Source of the DNA: Chitinophagaceae bacterium | GTDB taxonomy: Bacteria > Bacteroidota > Bacteroidia > Chitinophagales > Chitinophagaceae | DNA: 17,173 nucleotides | Direction: 5' to 3' | Assembly (NCBI GenBank): GCA_017989935.1 | Contig: JAGNOY010000015.1 | Location: forward strand, 1-17,173 | Part shown: positions 15,293-17,173 of the stretch, one piece after another | Numbering within the stretch: position 1 is the first letter of the stretch | Layout of the letters: every line of letters starts with the position of its first letter | Translations under genes and position numbers: made by a program | The notes under the pieces: model-generated | Database searches by the model: none | Told to the model about the DNA's origin: nothing | The model's input: only the letters and a program-made list of their open reading frames with translations

Positions 15293-15642
15293 ATGACTAT
15301 TCGCTAAACTATCTTTTTCAGCTAATGAACTCAGATTTTATCTATCTAATACCAACATACGATAAAGAGATCTTCATGGAAGAGATGGCCTAAGATTCGA
15401 GGCAGCTAAAAATATTGAAATCGAAGCCAAACTTTTATCCGCTGTTTGAGCACAAGCGAATGCTGTTTTATAGAGAATATCTTTATGTGCGAGCTTGGAT
15501 AAAAGTGGCGTAGATGAAATTATTTTTATGCCAAGAATCTTCAGCCTTGATTTTTTGCTCAACTTTTGTATTATAGCCTGCCCCGATCGCAGCATTGGGG
15601 GCAAAAGTGGAAAAGCAAACGGGTATCTTTACTTATAATCAT
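15293..15642 (+). mobile_element. Fold-back MITE-like element, copy 3
   Basis: This 350-bp copy has the same orientation as copy 1 and is nearly identical in its core (76 of 76 bases at 15370-15445). The ends are ATGACTATTCGCTAAACTATC from 15293 and ATGATTATAAGTAAAGATACC read inward from 15642. TACAAC occurs at both borders (15285-15290 and 15642-15647), a candidate target duplication. Both internal palindromic arms are kept. Unlike copy 1, it holds a CCCCGAT hairpin (15581-15600) inside the ACTTTTG / CAAAAGT stem. A 76-codon minus-strand frame (15374-15604) is open, homologous to the one in copy 1. The element ends only 17 bp from the stop codon of the sensor kinase. Confidence 0.8.
15581..15600. 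repeat. GC-rich hairpin nested in element copy 3
   Basis: CCCCGAT (15581-15587) faces ATTGGGG (15594-15600) around CGCAGC, with one G-T pair. It corresponds to 11574-11593 in copy 2 and is absent at the matching site of copy 1 (near 516-518). Confidence 0.75.
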
Positions 15643-15659
15643 ACAACTACAGCATCCTT

Positions 15660-17173
15660 TTAGTCTAGTGGAATAAACTTTTTGAACAAATTAATTAAAT
15701 CATCTAAATCAAAAGGCTTGGTGATATAGGCATTAAAAACTTCTGCATATTTTTCTTTTTCATCGTCATAGGCATAGCCAGTTTGCGCAATAATAGGCAA
15801 TTGAGGTCTTGCTTGCTTAATTAATTTAGCCGCCTCATAGCCATTCAATATAGGCATTTTAATATCCATGAAAACGACATCAATGTTCAAGTCATGTAAA
15901 CATATATCCACTGCTTCTTGTCCATTTTTAGCATGTATCGTGGTGCATCCCAACTCATTAAAAATTTCTTCAAGTAATAGAAAATTTATTTCCACATCTT
16001 CGGCAATTAATACTGTGGCTTTTTTCTTCTGGCTACTTGGCAAATTAGTATCAGCCTCTTGAGCATGTACAGCTTGATATGGAATTGTAAAAAAGAAAGT
16101 TGCGCCTTTATTTACTTCAGACTTTAGCCATATTTCTCCGCCGAGCAATTCTACAAAACCTTTTGAAATCGCTAAACCGAGTCCTGTGCCTCCATATTGT
16201 TGATTAATACCAATATTTGCTTGTTGAAATCGTTCAAATATTTTTTGATGTTGTTCTTGCGGAATTCCTATACCACTGTCAATCACAAAAAATTCCAAGT
16301 TATCTTGTTTTAAGTTATAGCCAAATTCAATGGAGCCTTGTGATGTAAATTTTAGGGCATTGGATACTAGGTTGCTTAAGATTTGAGTTAACTTAACTCG
16401 ATCTGTGTATATTTCTGCAAAATGATCAGACAAATTTTGTTTCACATACAACATGATATTTTGGTCAGCAGCTTGTTGTTTAAAAATAGCTAATAACTCT
16501 ATCAAAATACTGTTGATATTGACTGGATTGATCGCGATTTTTTCTTGTTTCGTTTCGAGTGATGAAATAGTTAAGATATCACCTACAATAGAAAGAAGTT
16601 GATTTGAGCTATTTTTAATTATTGAAGAAAAGCTTTTTCTTTTCTCGTCAGATAAATTAGGATTGTCTAACATTTGAATAAATCCACTGATTGCATTTAA
16701 TGGGGTACGAATTTCGTGTGACATGTTTTGTAAGAAGGCTGTTTTCAACTTCTCGCTTTCTTCGGCTTTTTCTTTAGATGCTTTAAGTTCGTCTTCAAAT
16801 AACATCCTTTCATGAATATCAATTTCTAGTTTTCGATGTTCAGTCATGTCTATAAAGCTAATCACAATTTCAAGAATATTCCCTTCAGCATCTATAACAG
16901 GAAATCCATTGACTAAGGCCCACACCACATCATTTGTTACTGGCCTATTGACACCCACAATTAAATTCCTAAGTGGTGCTTGTGTAGACTTGATAAGATT
17001 GACTGGATAATGCTTCAGTGATAATGGCTGATTATGTTCATTAATAAATTTCCATTCAGTATCTATGGCTAACTTACCAAACACTTGATCTTGAGTGAGT
17101 CCTAGTAAGGATAAAGCCTTGGGATTGCATTCAAGAATGGAAGTATCTGACGCATGAATGACTACACCTGCAA
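15660..17173 (-). CDS. Hybrid sensor histidine kinase/response regulator, 5' part outside the window
   Basis: The frame stays open to the right edge, so the true start lies beyond 17173. A GTG at 17084 in this frame is internal: the codons upstream read GVVIHASDTSILECNPKALS, the beginning of a PAS domain that continues to about FIDMTEHRKLE. Next come a HisKA domain with the phospho-acceptor histidine in FLQNMSHEIRTPLNA, a HATPase domain with N box LVSNALKFT, G1 DSGIGIP, F box FERFQQ and G2 GGTGLGLAIS, and a C-terminal receiver domain (VLIAEDVEIN, phospho-acceptor Asp in VFMDIKMP, QTGYA, ITKPF). The cytoplasmic part thus carries a phosphorelay from His to Asp; a separate Hpt protein and output regulator would be needed. 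What it senses cannot be seen. Element copy 3 sits right behind the stop codon, and I see no terminator of its own. Confidence 0.93.
   Translation of the reverse strand, partial: AGVVIHASDTSILECNPKALSLLGLTQDQVFGKLAIDTEWKFINEHNQPLSLKHYPVNLIKSTQAPLRNLIVGVNRPVTNDVVWALVNGFPVIDAEGNILEIVISFIDMTEHRKLEIDIHERMLFEDELKASKEKAEESEKLKTAFLQNMSHEIRTPLNAISGFIQMLDNPNLSDEKRKSFSSIIKNSSNQLLSIVGDILTISSLETKQEKIAINPVNINSILIELLAIFKQQAADQNIMLYVKQNLSDHFAEIYTDRVKLTQILSNLVSNALKFTSQGSIEFGYNLKQDNLEFFVIDSGIGIPQEQHQKIFERFQQANIGINQQYGGTGLGLAISKGFVELLGGEIWLKSEVNKGATFFFTIPYQAVHAQEADTNLPSSQKKKATVLIAEDVEINFLLLEEIFNELGCTTIHAKNGQEAVDICLHDLNIDVVFMDIKMPILNGYEAAKLIKQARPQLPIIAQTGYAYDDEKEKYAEVFNAYITKPFDLDDLINLFKKFIPLD

Noticed and set aside
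1..17173. CRISPR array, tRNA or rRNA genes
   Set aside because: No regularly spaced direct repeats and no cloverleaf or ribosomal RNA segments were recognised; the repeats present are inverted and dispersed.

Overview
The window reads as chromosome of a Bacteroidota bacterium (probably Chitinophagales- or Saprospirales-like; the rank below phylum is inference). The support is an AT-rich sequence, a very large secreted protein with two lamin-tail domains and a type IX secretion sorting tail, a DUF3127 protein, a TssF protein of the divergent Bacteroidetes type, a YfhO-family membrane protein, and a promoter-like TTTG / TAnnTTTG pair.

Layout. 1-626 is intergenic and holds a REP-like hairpin and a 324-bp fold-back element (copy 1). 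627-2489 is a lone tssF-like baseplate gene, ending in a terminator it shares with a convergent DUF3127 gene (2522-2896, minus). 2957-4635 is a two-gene, translationally coupled split 5'-nucleotidase: a lipoprotein with the nucleotide-binding C-domain, then a Tat-exported metallophosphatase. A 127-bp leader with a DnaA-box-like site inside a perfect inverted repeat precedes dnaA (4763-6199), which has its own terminator. 6402-10316 is a 1304-residue secreted lamin-tail protein, followed by an FAD oxidoreductase (10359-11492). 11493-12154 is intergenic, with fold-back element copy 2 (inverted) and a second REP-like unit. 12155-15131 is a yfhO / GNAT pair overlapping by 14 bp. 15132-15659 is intergenic, with a third REP-like unit and element copy 3. 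A hybrid sensor kinase (15660 to beyond the right edge, minus) closes the window.

The genes are mostly unrelated housekeeping and envelope functions. The unexpected content lies between them: three related 324-350 bp elements with about 24-bp terminal inverted repeats and an internal structure that is itself an imperfect palindrome, so each copy could fold into one long stem. They carry no transposase and look like a MITE family moved in trans. The same internal slot differs among copies by the presence or exchange of short GC-rich hairpins, and a separate REP-like unit lies on the same side, in the same relative orientation, beside every copy. This repeat system is the best candidate here for something undescribed.
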